Shown one piece after another: positions 7,607-15,630 of a stretch of DNA of 20,651 nt. Within the stretch, counting starts at the first letter, position 1, and every line of letters begins with the position of its first letter. Source of the stretch: an uncultured Eubacterium sp. (GTDB lineage: Bacteria; Bacillota; Clostridia; Lachnospirales; Lachnospiraceae); assembly GCA_934316845.1 (NCBI GenBank), contig CAKRDZ010000041.1:1-20651 (forward strand), read 5' to 3'. The position numbers and the translations under genes were made by a program. A model generated the notes under the pieces. That model had not been told where the DNA came from. It saw only the letters and a program-made list of their open reading frames with translations, and did not search any database.

Positions 7607-7864
7607 ATGAATTTTTCAGGAGCAGATTTAATTAGTGCAGCATCCGCAATTGGTGCAGGATTAGCAGTTATCGCAGGTATCGGTCCCGGTGTTGGACAGG
7701 GTATTGCAGCCGGATATGGTGCAAATGCCGTAGGACGTAATCCGGGAGCAAAAGGTGATATCATGTCAACCATGCTTCTTGGACAGGCTGTTGCCGAGAC
7801 AACAGGTCTTTATGGTTTGGCTGTTGCGATGATTCTTTTGTTTGCCAATCCATTGCTTCCATAA
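7607..7864 (+). CDS. atpE: F-type ATP synthase subunit c, sodium-type ligand set
   Basis: The 85-residue hairpin protein forms the rotating c ring. It has two Gly/Ala-rich helices joined by the polar loop GRNPGAKGDI. The ion-carrying Glu64 is on helix 2. The residues around it match the sodium site of Ilyobacter/Propionigenium c subunits: Gln31 in GPGVGQG, Val62, Glu64, Thr65 (usually Ser), Thr66 and Tyr69 in VAETTGLY. A sodium-driven or sodium-capable enzyme is therefore inferred. A very strong ribosome site (AAGGAGG, about 9 bp before ATG) fits the high copy number needed. It lies 36 bp after atpB and 35 bp before atpF. Confidence 0.95.
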   Translation: MNFSGADLISAASAIGAGLAVIAGIGPGVGQGIAAGYGANAVGRNPGAKGDIMSTMLLGQAVAETTGLYGLAVAMILLFANPLLP

Positions 7865-7899
7865 AAAGCACAGAATAATCAAAAAGATTGGAGAGAGAC

Positions 7900-8418
7900 A
7901 TGGATAATCGAATTTTTGGACTGGATCCGCAATTGCTCTTTGATACGGCGATTGGATTGCTTGCCATGTTGGTATTGTTTATCCTGCTTTCATATTTGTT
8001 ATTCAATCCGGCGAGAAAACTGATCCAGAAACGGAAAGAGTTTATCGCCAGCCAGCTTGAAGAAGCAGCAAAGGCAGAGAAGGATGCGAAAGAACTGGAG
8101 ACCCAATATCGTGCGAAATTAGACAAAGTCGAGGACGAGGCAGAAGAGATGCTCAGCGATGCGCGTAAAAAGGCGCTCGACAAAGAGAAAGAGATCGTTG
8201 CCAAGGCTTCCGATGAGGCTCAGACCATCAAGGCAAGAGCCGAGCACGAGGTGGAATTGGAGAAGAATAAAGTTCGTGATGAAATGAAACAGGAAATCGT
8301 TCATGTGGCATCTGCTATGGCAGGAAAATTTGTCGCTGCATCGATGGATGAGGACAAACAGGCGAAGCTCATTGACGAAACATTGAAGGAAATGGGTGAT
8401 GAGACATGGCAAAATTAG
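7900..8418 (+). CDS. atpF: F-type ATP synthase subunit b
   Basis: Subunit b is the peripheral stalk that holds F1 against rotation. The 172-residue protein has one N-terminal membrane helix (~residues 11-34) followed by a long charged coiled coil with many Lys/Glu/Ala residues, as expected. ATG 7900 follows GGAGAG (7890-7895). A TTG at 7888 in the same frame would sit before that site and is not needed. The gene overlaps atpH by 13 bp, which suggests coupled translation. Only one b-type gene is present, so the stalk is probably a b homodimer. Confidence 0.93.
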   Translation: MDNRIFGLDPQLLFDTAIGLLAMLVLFILLSYLLFNPARKLIQKRKEFIASQLEEAAKAEKDAKELETQYRAKLDKVEDEAEEMLSDARKKALDKEKEIVAKASDEAQTIKARAEHEVELEKNKVRDEMKQEIVHVASAMAGKFVAASMDEDKQAKLIDETLKEMGDETWQN

Positions 8419-8951
8419 TATCAAAAGTATACGGAGATGCTTTGTTTGAGGCGGCGCTGGAAGAAAACCGGGTGGATGCCGTATGGGATGAGGTCAGAGA
8501 GATCGCCTCGATCCTGCAGGAAAATGAAGCATTTATTGATATTATGAATCATCCCGAAATGACGCGGGAAAAAGAACTTGCGATGATGGACGAAGTATTT
8601 GGCGGAAAAGTTTCGGATATTATGATGGGCTTTCTGCAGGTACTCGTAAAAAAAGGACGCTTTGGCGAAATAGAATCCGTGCTGGAATATTTTGACAAAA
8701 GAGCAAAAGAATATAAGAAGATTGGCGTTGTCTATGTGACGACACCGGCCGAACTTTCCGATGCACAGAAACAAAAGATCGAAGCGCGCTTGTCAGAAAC
8801 GTCTTCGTATGAGACGCTGGAGATGAATTACAACGTGGATGCGAGTCTGCTTGGCGGAATCCGCATTCGCATTGACGACCGTGTCGTGGACAATACGATC
8901 CGGACGAAGCTGGAAGAAATGACAAGAAAATTAAGCAAGGTCAGAGTGTAA
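8406..8951 (+). CDS. atpH: F-type ATP synthase subunit delta
   Basis: Delta links the top of the alpha3beta3 head to the b stalk. The 181-residue product begins MAKLVSKVYGDALFEAALEE, typical of the family. The C-terminal half has the conserved DASLLGGIRIRIDDRVVDNTIRTKLEEM segment (read here as the LLGG..RI.D.V.D.S signature). It begins within the last 13 bp of atpF and is followed 29 bp later by atpA. Confidence 0.93.
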   Translation: MAKLVSKVYGDALFEAALEENRVDAVWDEVREIASILQENEAFIDIMNHPEMTREKELAMMDEVFGGKVSDIMMGFLQVLVKKGRFGEIESVLEYFDKRAKEYKKIGVVYVTTPAELSDAQKQKIEARLSETSSYETLEMNYNVDASLLGGIRIRIDDRVVDNTIRTKLEEMTRKLSKVRV

Positions 8952-8980
8952 CTTCTAAGGAAAGAAGGTGTTTGAGGAAC

Positions 8981-10492
8981 ATGAATTTAAGACCTGAAGA
9001 GATAAGTTCAGTTATTAAAGATGAAATAAAAAAGTATAGCACCGAGTTTGACGTTTCGGATGTCGGAACGGTCATTCAGGTGGCAGACGGAATTGCCCGT
9101 ATTCATGGCTTGGAAAAAGCGATGCAGGGAGAACTTCTGGAATTTCCAAATGAGATTTACGGTATGGTGCTCAATCTTGAGGAAGACAATGTTGGAGCGG
9201 TGCTTTTGGGAAATTCTTCCAATATCAACGAAGGCGATACCGTAAAGACGACGGGAAATGTCGCAACCGTTCCTGTCGGTGATGCGATGCTTGGACGTGT
9301 TGTCAATGCGCTGGGACAGCCGATCGACGGCAAAGGCCCGATTCATACCGACAAGACACGGCCGGTAGAGCGTGTGGCAAGTGGTGTTATTTCACGTAAA
9401 TCCGTAGATACGCCGCTTCAGACAGGTATCAAGGCAATTGACTCCATGGTTCCGATCGGACGAGGACAGCGTGAGTTGATTATCGGTGACCGTCAGACCG
9501 GTAAAACCGCGATTGCGATTGATACGATCCTGAATCAGAAAGATCAGGATGTCCTTTGTATCTATGTTGCCATCGGACAGAAAGCGTCCACAGTGGCAAA
9601 TATTGTAAAAACACTCGAAGACAACGGTGCATTGGATTATACTACAGTCGTAGCTTCTACGGCGAGTGAACTGGCACCACTTCAGTATATTGCTCCGTAT
9701 GCCGGATGTGCGATCGGAGAAGAATGGATGGAGCAGGGAAAAGACGTTCTCATCGTATACGATGATCTGAGCAAACATGCAGCGGCTTACCGTACCCTGT
9801 CACTGCTCCTTCGTCGTCCACCGGGACGTGAGGCTTATCCGGGAGACGTATTCTACCTGCATTCCCGGCTTCTGGAGCGTGCAGCGAGACTTTCGGACAA
9901 ACTTGGCGGTGGATCCCTGACGGCTCTGCCGATCATTGAGACGCAGGCCGGTGACGTGTCGGCGTACATTCCGACAAACGTAATTTCTATTACAGATGGA
10001 CAGATTTACCTGGAGACAGAGATGTTTAATTCCGGTTTCCGCCCGGCGGTCAATCCGGGACTTAGTGTATCGCGTGTCGGTGGTTCGGCGCAGATCAAGG
10101 CGATGAAGAAGATCGCCGGTTCAATCCGTATCGACCTTGCGCAGTACCGCGAGCTGGCGGCATTTTCCCAGTTTGGTTCGGATCTGGATGCCGATACGAA
10201 AGAGAAGCTGGATCAGGGTGAAAGAATCCGTGAAGTGCTGAAACAGGGTCAGTATGTACCACAGCCGGTTTGGTATCAGGTTATCATTATTTATGCAGCA
10301 ACGAAGAAATATCTGCTTGATATTCCGGTAGAAGATGTTCTGGATTTTGAAAAGGGTCTGTTTGCCTTTGTGGATACCAAATATCCGGAAATTCCGGCTT
10401 CGATCCGTGATACCAAAGTGCTTAGTGAAGAAATGGAACAAAAGCTGATTCAGGCAATTGAAGAGTATAAAAAGCAGTTTCTTCAAGCGTGA
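8981..10492 (+). CDS. atpA: F-type ATP synthase subunit alpha
   Basis: Non-catalytic nucleotide-binding subunit of F1, 503 residues. The Walker A motif GDRQTGKT lies at 169-176, followed by DVLIVYDDLSKHAAAYRTLS (Walker B region). The alpha signature PGREAYPGDVFYLHSRLLER and the arginine-finger segment NPGLSVSRVGGSAQ are present. ATG 8981 gives the family-typical MNLRPEEISSVIK start and is 12 bp after GAAGG. An in-frame TTG at 8972 is too close to that site. It lies between atpH and atpG in the standard order. Confidence 0.95.
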   Translation: MNLRPEEISSVIKDEIKKYSTEFDVSDVGTVIQVADGIARIHGLEKAMQGELLEFPNEIYGMVLNLEEDNVGAVLLGNSSNINEGDTVKTTGNVATVPVGDAMLGRVVNALGQPIDGKGPIHTDKTRPVERVASGVISRKSVDTPLQTGIKAIDSMVPIGRGQRELIIGDRQTGKTAIAIDTILNQKDQDVLCIYVAIGQKASTVANIVKTLEDNGALDYTTVVASTASELAPLQYIAPYAGCAIGEEWMEQGKDVLIVYDDLSKHAAAYRTLSLLLRRPPGREAYPGDVFYLHSRLLERAARLSDKLGGGSLTALPIIETQAGDVSAYIPTNVISITDGQIYLETEMFNSGFRPAVNPGLSVSRVGGSAQIKAMKKIAGSIRIDLAQYRELAAFSQFGSDLDADTKEKLDQGERIREVLKQGQYVPQPVWYQVIIIYAATKKYLLDIPVEDVLDFEKGLFAFVDTKYPEIPASIRDTKVLSEEMEQKLIQAIEEYKKQFLQA

Positions 10493-10511
10493 AAGGTGAG
10501 GTGATTGAAAA

Positions 10512-11393
10512 ATGGCCTCAATGAGAGATATAAAACGGCGACGCGAGAGTATCCAGAGTACGTCTCAGATCACCAAAGCGATGAAGCTGGTTTCGACCGT
10601 AAAATTGCAGCATGCCAAGGGAAGAGCCGAGGAGACAAAACCATATTTTGACAAAATGTATGAGACAGTTTCCGGGATGCTTGCCAAATCGCAGAATCTC
10701 AACCATCCTCTTTTGACGGAGAAAACCGGAGGTTCCGGGAAAAAAGGTGTGATCATGATCACCTCAAACCGTGGACTTGCCGGCGGTTACAATTCCAATG
10801 TCGTTAAATTGATCACAAAGGGCGATTTTACGAAGGAAGATACGATTATTTTCCCGGTCGGACGAAAAGGATTGGAGACGATGCAGCGAAATGGCTATAC
10901 CTGCCGCGGCGATTATTCGGAAGTGATGAATAATCCGCTGTTTGGCGATGCCGTTTCGATCGGAAAGACGGCGATGGCAGCGATGGAAAGCGGCGAAATC
11001 GATGAGATCTATCTTGCTTACACTGTATTTAAAAATACGGTAACACAGGTGCCTACGCTGATTAAAATGCTTCCTTTTTCGCAGGAGGATATCGAGACAA
11101 TGGCGGCAAATGATGAGCCGGAGACGACATCCGGCGCGCTGATGAATTACGAGCCGACGGAAGAAGAGGCGCTCGGCTACATCATTCCGATGTATATGAA
11201 CAGCCTGATCTTTGGCGCACTGGTCGAGGCAGTTGCCAGTGAAAATGGTGCGCGTATGCAGGCAATGGATTCTGCGACGAGCAACGCAGAGGAAATGATT
11301 GATACACTCGGTCTGCAGTACAACCGCGCAAGACAGTCCGCGATCACACAGGAATTGACGGAGATTGTAGCGGGTGCATCCGCAATCGAGTAA
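10512..11393 (+). CDS. atpG: F-type ATP synthase subunit gamma
   Basis: The gamma subunit is the central shaft that couples c-ring rotation to catalysis. The 293-residue protein has the expected N-terminal coiled coil with MRDIKRRRESIQSTSQITKAM. The middle part has ITSNRGLAGGYNSN, and the C-terminal helix has ENGARMQAMDSATSNAEEMI and YNRARQSAITQELTEIV, all hallmark gamma segments. A ribosome site in AAAGGTGAGGTG precedes ATG 10512. The gene begins 19 bp after atpA. Confidence 0.94.
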   Translation: MASMRDIKRRRESIQSTSQITKAMKLVSTVKLQHAKGRAEETKPYFDKMYETVSGMLAKSQNLNHPLLTEKTGGSGKKGVIMITSNRGLAGGYNSNVVKLITKGDFTKEDTIIFPVGRKGLETMQRNGYTCRGDYSEVMNNPLFGDAVSIGKTAMAAMESGEIDEIYLAYTVFKNTVTQVPTLIKMLPFSQEDIETMAANDEPETTSGALMNYEPTEEEALGYIIPMYMNSLIFGALVEAVASENGARMQAMDSATSNAEEMIDTLGLQYNRARQSAITQELTEIVAGASAIE

Positions 11394-11436
11394 CGAATAA
11401 AAATTTACAAATAATGGAAGGAGTGAAAGAACCACA

Positions 11437-12837
11437 ATGGCAGAAGCGAAGAAAACGAAAAATGCTGGTGTTATCACTCAGATTATCGGAGCGGTGCTTG
11501 ACATCCGTTTTCAGGAAGGCGATCTTCCGGAGATTTACGATGCCATTCACATTCCGACAAAAGATGGAAATACACTTGTCGTAGAAGTGTCACAGCATCT
11601 GGGCGACGATACCGTTCGCTGTATCGCGATGGGACCGACCGATGGATTGGTGCGAGGCATGGAAGCGATTGCGACAGGTGCCCCGATTTCGGTGCCGGTC
11701 GGCGAAGAGACACTGGGACGTATGTTCAATGTACTCGGAGATCCGATCGATGAAAAAGAACCACCGAAAGTAAAAGAATATCATCCAATTCACAGAAAGG
11801 CGCCTGCATTTGAAGAGCAGTCTACACAGGCAGAGATGCTGGAAACAGGTATTAAGGTTGTCGATCTTTTGTGTCCTTATCAGAAGGGTGGAAAGATCGG
11901 ACTTTTCGGAGGTGCCGGTGTAGGAAAGACCGTTCTGATTCAGGAATTGATTACCAATATTGCGACCGAGCATGGTGGATATTCCGTATTTACGGGAGTT
12001 GGAGAACGTACCCGTGAGGGTAATGACTTATATTATGAAATGATTGAATCCGGAGTTATTGATAAGACGACGATGGTATTCGGACAGATGAATGAGCCGC
12101 CGGGAGCGCGTATGCGTGTAGGCCTGACCGGACTTACGATGGCAGAGTATTTCCGTGATCAGGTAGGAAAAGATGTCCTCCTGTTCATTGACAATATTTT
12201 CCGTTTCACACAGGCAGGTTCCGAGGTGTCCGCACTTCTTGGACGTATGCCAAGTGCCGTTGGTTACCAGCCAACCCTTCAGACGGAAATGGGTGCTTTG
12301 CAGGAACGTATTACATCGACGAAAAATGGTTCCATTACGTCCGTTCAGGCGGTTTATGTGCCTGCCGATGACTTGACGGACCCGGCTCCTGCGACGACAT
12401 TTGCCCACCTTGACGCAACGACCGTATTGGATCGTTCAATCGTGGAACTTGGTATTTATCCGGCGGTAGATCCGCTTGGTTCCAGTTCCCGTATTCTGGA
12501 TCCTAAGATTGTCGGCGAAGAGCATTACAAAGTGGCTCGTGGTGTACAGGAAATCTTACAGCGTTACAAGGAACTGCAGGATATCATCGCAATCCTTGGT
12601 ATGGACGAGTTGTCCGAGGATGAAAAAGTCCTTGTCAACCGCGCCCGTAAGGTACAGCGTTTCCTTTCCCAGCCATTCTTCGTGGCAGAACAGTTTACCG
12701 GTCTTCCCGGTAAATATGTGCCAATCTCTGAAACAATCCGAGGATTTCAGGAGATTTTGGATGGAAAACATGATGACATTCCGGAGAGCTGCTTCTTGAA
12801 TGCAGGTACGATCGACGATGTCATCGCACGCAAGTAG
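11437..12837 (+). CDS. atpD: F-type ATP synthase subunit beta
   Basis: Catalytic subunit of F1, 466 residues. The Walker A GGAGVGKT is at 158-165. The catalytic-Glu segment GVGERTREGNDLYYEM follows, then DVLLFIDNIFRFTQAGSEVSALLGRMPSAVGYQPTL (Walker B and signature; only landmarks named here). The regulatory DELSEDEK segment near the C terminus is intact. AAGGAG precedes ATG 11437. It is 43 bp after atpG and 22 bp before atpC. Confidence 0.96.
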   Translation: MAEAKKTKNAGVITQIIGAVLDIRFQEGDLPEIYDAIHIPTKDGNTLVVEVSQHLGDDTVRCIAMGPTDGLVRGMEAIATGAPISVPVGEETLGRMFNVLGDPIDEKEPPKVKEYHPIHRKAPAFEEQSTQAEMLETGIKVVDLLCPYQKGGKIGLFGGAGVGKTVLIQELITNIATEHGGYSVFTGVGERTREGNDLYYEMIESGVIDKTTMVFGQMNEPPGARMRVGLTGLTMAEYFRDQVGKDVLLFIDNIFRFTQAGSEVSALLGRMPSAVGYQPTLQTEMGALQERITSTKNGSITSVQAVYVPADDLTDPAPATTFAHLDATTVLDRSIVELGIYPAVDPLGSSSRILDPKIVGEEHYKVARGVQEILQRYKELQDIIAILGMDELSEDEKVLVNRARKVQRFLSQPFFVAEQFTGLPGKYVPISETIRGFQEILDGKHDDIPESCFLNAGTIDDVIARK

Positions 12838-12859
12838 CGAGAGCGGATTGGAGATGGCT

Positions 12860-13282
12860 ATGGCGGATATGAAAAAATTCCAATTAGAGGTAATTTCTCC
12901 GGAGCGTGTATTTTACACCGGAGAGGTCGAAATGGTGGAATTGACGACGACAGAGGGAGACATCGGTGTGTATGCCGACCATATCCCATTGACGACGATC
13001 GTCGCTCCGGGTGTTTTGACGATTACCGAAAATTCTGAGGATGATGTGATTCGGGAAGCCGCTGTCTTAGAAGGCTTTTTGGAGATCCTCCCAGACAAAG
13101 TAACCATTCTCGCGCAGTCGTGTGAATGGCCGGAGGAGATTGATATGAAACGTGCGCTGGAAGCGAAGGCGCGCGCCGAGCGAAGGATCAAGAGTCTGGA
13201 TGCGCATGTCAATATGCGACGTGCTGAACTGGCACTCCGCAAATCTCTTGTACGAATCAATCTGGCAGAACAGAAGAAATAA
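12860..13282 (+). CDS. atpC: F-type ATP synthase subunit epsilon
   Basis: Epsilon sits at the foot of the central stalk and regulates ATP hydrolysis. The 140-residue product starts MADMKKFQLEVISPERVFY, with the beta-sandwich segments TTEGDIGVYADHIPL and AVLEGFLEILPDKVTILA. A two-helix C-terminal arm follows (EIDMKRALEAKARAERRI ... RRAELALRKSLVRINLAEQ). I chose ATG 12860 because TTGGAG (12848-12853) lies 6 bp upstream; the open frame extends back to 12800 but that part overlaps atpD in another frame. It is the last gene of the plus-strand run and is followed 11 bp later by a strong terminator. Confidence 0.92.
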   Translation: MADMKKFQLEVISPERVFYTGEVEMVELTTTEGDIGVYADHIPLTTIVAPGVLTITENSEDDVIREAAVLEGFLEILPDKVTILAQSCEWPEEIDMKRALEAKARAERRIKSLDAHVNMRRAELALRKSLVRINLAEQKK

Positions 13283-13293
13283 AAAATTAAAAT

Positions 13294-13337
13294 AAGTCCT
13301 CCCTTAGGTTTCAATGCGAAGCCTTTTGGGAGGACTT
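13294..13337. terminator. Bidirectional Rho-independent terminator after atpC
   Basis: AAGTCCTCCC (13294-13303) pairs perfectly with GGGAGGACTT (13328-13337). An inner stem AGGTTTC/GAAGCCT with one wobble sits in the loop. On the plus strand the stem ends in TTTTT; on the minus strand it is followed by ATTTTAATTTTTT. It lies between the convergent ends of atpC (plus) and the DUF3237 gene (minus), so it probably stops both. Confidence 0.9.
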
Positions 13338-13349
13338 TTTAATTTATGG

Positions 13350-13733
13350 TTATTTACTTTGAAAAATCTCAATTTGTACTCCATTTTCAACAATTGTCAA
13401 TTCGCCACGCAGCTCCGCTTCATTTAGCCAGCGGAGATTTTCGCTGTCGGTTAAGATGTATGGTGTTGTGATATTACTGTTTTGTATCGCATTATTCGAA
13501 ATATACATTTTACAAATATTGCCAGCGCAATCTTTGCCTTCCAACATATATCTGGCAGAAAAAGTCCCTTTTTCCGGTACATTAACTTGTGTGTCAACCC
13601 CACCCGGGAGAATGATCCCATTAAAATATTCTCCTTCAGCAGTCCCATCAAAGAGAACCTGGGTTACGGTTTTTTCTGGAGTAGCGACTCGCTGCATCCC
13701 TGTAATATTTACATTTATGGTCATAATTTTCAT
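13350..13733 (-). CDS. DUF3237-family protein
   Basis: A 127-residue soluble protein with no signal peptide or membrane helix, mostly beta-strand in character. Landmarks that match the DUF3237 (UPF0311) family are FNGIILPGGVDTQ, ARYMLEGKDCAGN, and the end segment LRWLNEAELRGELTIVENGVQIEIF. The function of the family is not established and none is assigned. ATG 13733 is preceded on the minus strand by AAAGGAG about 12 bp upstream; an in-frame ATG at 13724 is an alternative. A terminator-like hairpin ends directly before the ribosome site, so expression may be controlled by readthrough. The gene lies downstream of the alcohol dehydrogenase gene on the same strand. Confidence 0.7.
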   Translation of the reverse strand: MKIMTINVNITGMQRVATPEKTVTQVLFDGTAEGEYFNGIILPGGVDTQVNVPEKGTFSARYMLEGKDCAGNICKMYISNNAIQNSNITTPYILTDSENLRWLNEAELRGELTIVENGVQIEIFQSK

Positions 13734-13751
13734 GGCTTGAATTTCTCCTTT

Positions 13752-13792
13752 AAAAAGAACTCACGGCACAAGCTACGTGCTTATGCCGGAGT
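13752..13792 (-). terminator. Terminator or attenuator hairpin abutting the DUF3237 ribosome site
   Basis: On the minus strand, ACTCCGGCATAAGC (13792-13779) pairs with GCTTGTGCCGTGAGT (13773-13759) around loop ACGTA, with one A-C mismatch and one bulge. TTCTTTTT follows. The T run is directly followed by AAAGGAG, the ribosome site of the DUF3237 gene. It may end the alcohol dehydrogenase transcript or attenuate a leader. Confidence 0.65.
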
Positions 13793-13816
13793 CCCTCATG
13801 TAATACTGTTTTCTGT

Positions 13817-13912
13817 AGTAACTATTAGGATCTAAATGTATGGAAATCAAAGTCTCTTACGTGCAAGCACGACGATTTATTGATTTCCATACATTGATCC
13901 TGAATAGTTACT
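13817..13912. repeat. 96-bp near-palindrome (MITE-like or structured RNA element)
   Basis: AGTAACTATTAGGATC... (13817-13850) is complementary to ...GATCCTGAATAGTTACT (13880-13912), giving arms of 34 and 33 bases with only small bulges (TA and G). The 29-base loop holds a nested CGTGCAAGCACG palindrome (13860-13871), the same 12-mer found twice at 2324-2501. It begins 9 bp after the alcohol dehydrogenase stop. No T tract follows on either strand, so it is not a classical terminator. No transposase is present. Confidence 0.8.
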
Positions 13913-13920
13913 TTCTATAA

Positions 13921-15138
13921 TCAAAAATCTACTTCCGTATCATAGTAGCAGCATTTCAACAGTTTTTCCATCTCTTCCTGACTTGGCTGTCTTGGGTTTG
14001 AGCCTGTGCAGGCATCAAGAATTGCATTGGCTGCAATTTCCGGAAGTCTCTCTAAAAATACATCTTCCGGCACAAAGCCATTTTCAGTTGGATAACTGTC
14101 TGCGCCGTAGTTTTTGATGCAATGTGGAATGTTCAGATCGTCGTTCATCTTGCGCAGATATGCGATCAGATTTGCCACTTTTTCATCGGCAGAAGCACCG
14201 CCGAGTCCCATGAAATCAGCGATATAGCAGTAACGCTCTTTCGCGGTTTCGTCTTTGGCGTTAAAGGCAATTACCTTTGGAAGATACATGGCATTGGCGG
14301 CACCGTGGATAATATGTGCGCCATAATCGGCGAAAGCAGCTCCGGTTTTATGAGCCATCGAATGTACGATTCCGAGCAGGGCATTGCTGAATGCCATACC
14401 GGCGAGGCACTGTGCATTGTGCATCGAATCACGTTTTGCCATGTCGCCATTGTAAGAATCTACCAAATCGTTTTGGATCATTTTTATCGCATGAAGGGCA
14501 AGGGGATCTGTGAAATCACAGTTTGCGGTAGAAACATAAGCCTCAATAGCGTGTGTCATTGCGTCCATACCGGTGTGAGCAACAAGTTTCTGCGGCATCG
14601 TCTCGGCAAGGTCAGGGTCTACGATAGCAACATCCGGTGTGATCTCGAAATCCGCAATCGGATACTTGATTCCTTTTTCATAATCGGTAATGATCGAGAA
14701 TGCCGTCACTTCGGTAGCTGTACCGGAAGTGGAAGAAATGGCACAAAAATGTGCTTTGTTTCTCAACGCAGGGATACCGAATACTTTACACATATCCTCA
14801 AAAGTGATGTCCGGATATTCGTATTTGATCCACATCGCTTTGGCGGCATCAATCGGAGAACCGCCGCCCATCGCTACGATCCAGTCCGGTTCAAATTCCT
14901 GCATAACAGCGGCACCTTTCATCACAGTTTCCACCGAGGGATCCGGCTCAATGCCTTCGAATAATTTTACTTCCATGCCGGCTTCTTTCAGATACTGCTC
15001 CGCTTTGTCGAGAAATCCGAAACGTTTCATCGAACCACCGCCGACGCAGATGATCGCTTTCTTTCCTTTAAATGTTTTCAGCGCTTCCAGCGCGCCTTTT
15101 CCATGATACAAATCTCTAGGTAATGTAAATCTAGCCAT
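13921..15138 (-). CDS. Iron-containing (group III) alcohol dehydrogenase
   Basis: A 405-residue NAD(P)H-dependent alcohol/aldehyde oxidoreductase, probably cytoplasmic and fermentative. The N-terminal domain has the nucleotide-binding GGGSPIDAAKAMW (from residue 91). The C-terminal domain has the metal ligands Asp192 and His196 in GMDAMTHAIEAYVS, His263 in HSMAHKTGA and His278 in IIHGAANAMYLP. The sequence resembles the dehydrogenase half of AdhE and the butanol/propanol dehydrogenase types; the substrate cannot be told from sequence. A strong AAGGAGGG precedes the ATG, and a promoter with an extended -10 lies ~65 bp upstream. It is transcribed towards the DUF3237 gene, with palindromic DNA between them. 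Confidence 0.93.
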   Translation of the reverse strand: MARFTLPRDLYHGKGALEALKTFKGKKAIICVGGGSMKRFGFLDKAEQYLKEAGMEVKLFEGIEPDPSVETVMKGAAVMQEFEPDWIVAMGGGSPIDAAKAMWIKYEYPDITFEDMCKVFGIPALRNKAHFCAISSTSGTATEVTAFSIITDYEKGIKYPIADFEITPDVAIVDPDLAETMPQKLVAHTGMDAMTHAIEAYVSTANCDFTDPLALHAIKMIQNDLVDSYNGDMAKRDSMHNAQCLAGMAFSNALLGIVHSMAHKTGAAFADYGAHIIHGAANAMYLPKVIAFNAKDETAKERYCYIADFMGLGGASADEKVANLIAYLRKMNDDLNIPHCIKNYGADSYPTENGFVPEDVFLERLPEIAANAILDACTGSNPRQPSQEEMEKLLKCCYYDTEVDF

Positions 15139-15201
15139 AATAGTTAACCCTCCTTAATGTACTCATCGGAGAATGTCACCCCGACGTCCTAACTTATCTC
15201 C

Positions 15202-15210
15202 ATTATACCA
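15202..15210 (-). promoter_or_regulatory. Extended -10 promoter of the alcohol dehydrogenase gene
   Basis: On the minus strand the sequence reads TGGTATAAT (15210-15202), a perfect TATAAT with a TGn extension. A weak -35 (TTTCAT) lies 16 bp upstream. It is 64 bp before the alcohol dehydrogenase start. Confidence 0.6.
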
Positions 15211-15340
15211 TATGCCGCGGAAAATGAAACAAGACTATTTTGTGGTTTATAGCAGAATTTTGATGGGGTGGCTGCGGCGGTTTCCAGGGGCGCCGGTTTG
15301 CTGGTTTCTGGATTGTGCGGGAGGGGCGCGCTGCGGGCGA

Positions 15341-15535
15341 TTACGGGCAAAAAGGAAGTATTTTATAAAAATGCCCGTAAAAATTGGAAATCATTGTAAA
15401 AAAATAGAAGAAAGTTAACAAAATTACGGGCAAAAAAGCAAAAACTCTTTAAAATGCCCGTAAAAATTGGAAATAAATGTAAAAACTTGAGAAATATTAC
15501 GGGCAAAATTAATACGAAATACAAAAATGCCCGTA
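15341..15535. repeat. Three inverted repeats TTACGGGCA-N22-TGCCCGTAA
   Basis: Arms lie at 15341-15349/15372-15380, 15424-15432/15455-15463 and 15496-15504/15527-15535. The spacer is always exactly 22 bases, AT-rich, and different in sequence each time. The DNA after copies 1 and 2 (AAATTGGAAAT.A.TGTAAAAA) is also repeated; copy spacing is 83 and 72 bp. The rest of the gap 15211-15630 is a GC-rich stretch (15270-15340) and AT-rich DNA in which I see no gene. Confidence 0.85.
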
Positions 15536-15630
15536 AAAAAATAAATATTGGAAAAGTTGTCGGGGGCAGCGCAAAAAAGGGTTACCAGAGGGCGAATGCA
15601 AGACAGCGTCATTTATACAAAAATCTTCTC

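Noticed and set aside
12800..12859. Upstream start for atpC
   Set aside because: This part overlaps the end of atpD in another frame. A good ribosome site supports ATG 12860.
13809..13916. Target-site duplication TTCT around the 96-bp palindrome
   Set aside because: The left TTCT (13811-13814) is not directly adjacent to the arm, and four AT-rich bases are too few to trust.
14122..14964. 280-codon plus-strand frame opposite the alcohol dehydrogenase gene
   Set aside because: It is the antisense shadow of a clearly conserved enzyme, with no family features of its own.
15341..15535. Possible CRISPR array
   Set aside because: Only three units, unequal unit spacing (83 and 72 bp), AT-rich spacers, and no cas genes. 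The pattern is inverted repeats of fixed geometry.
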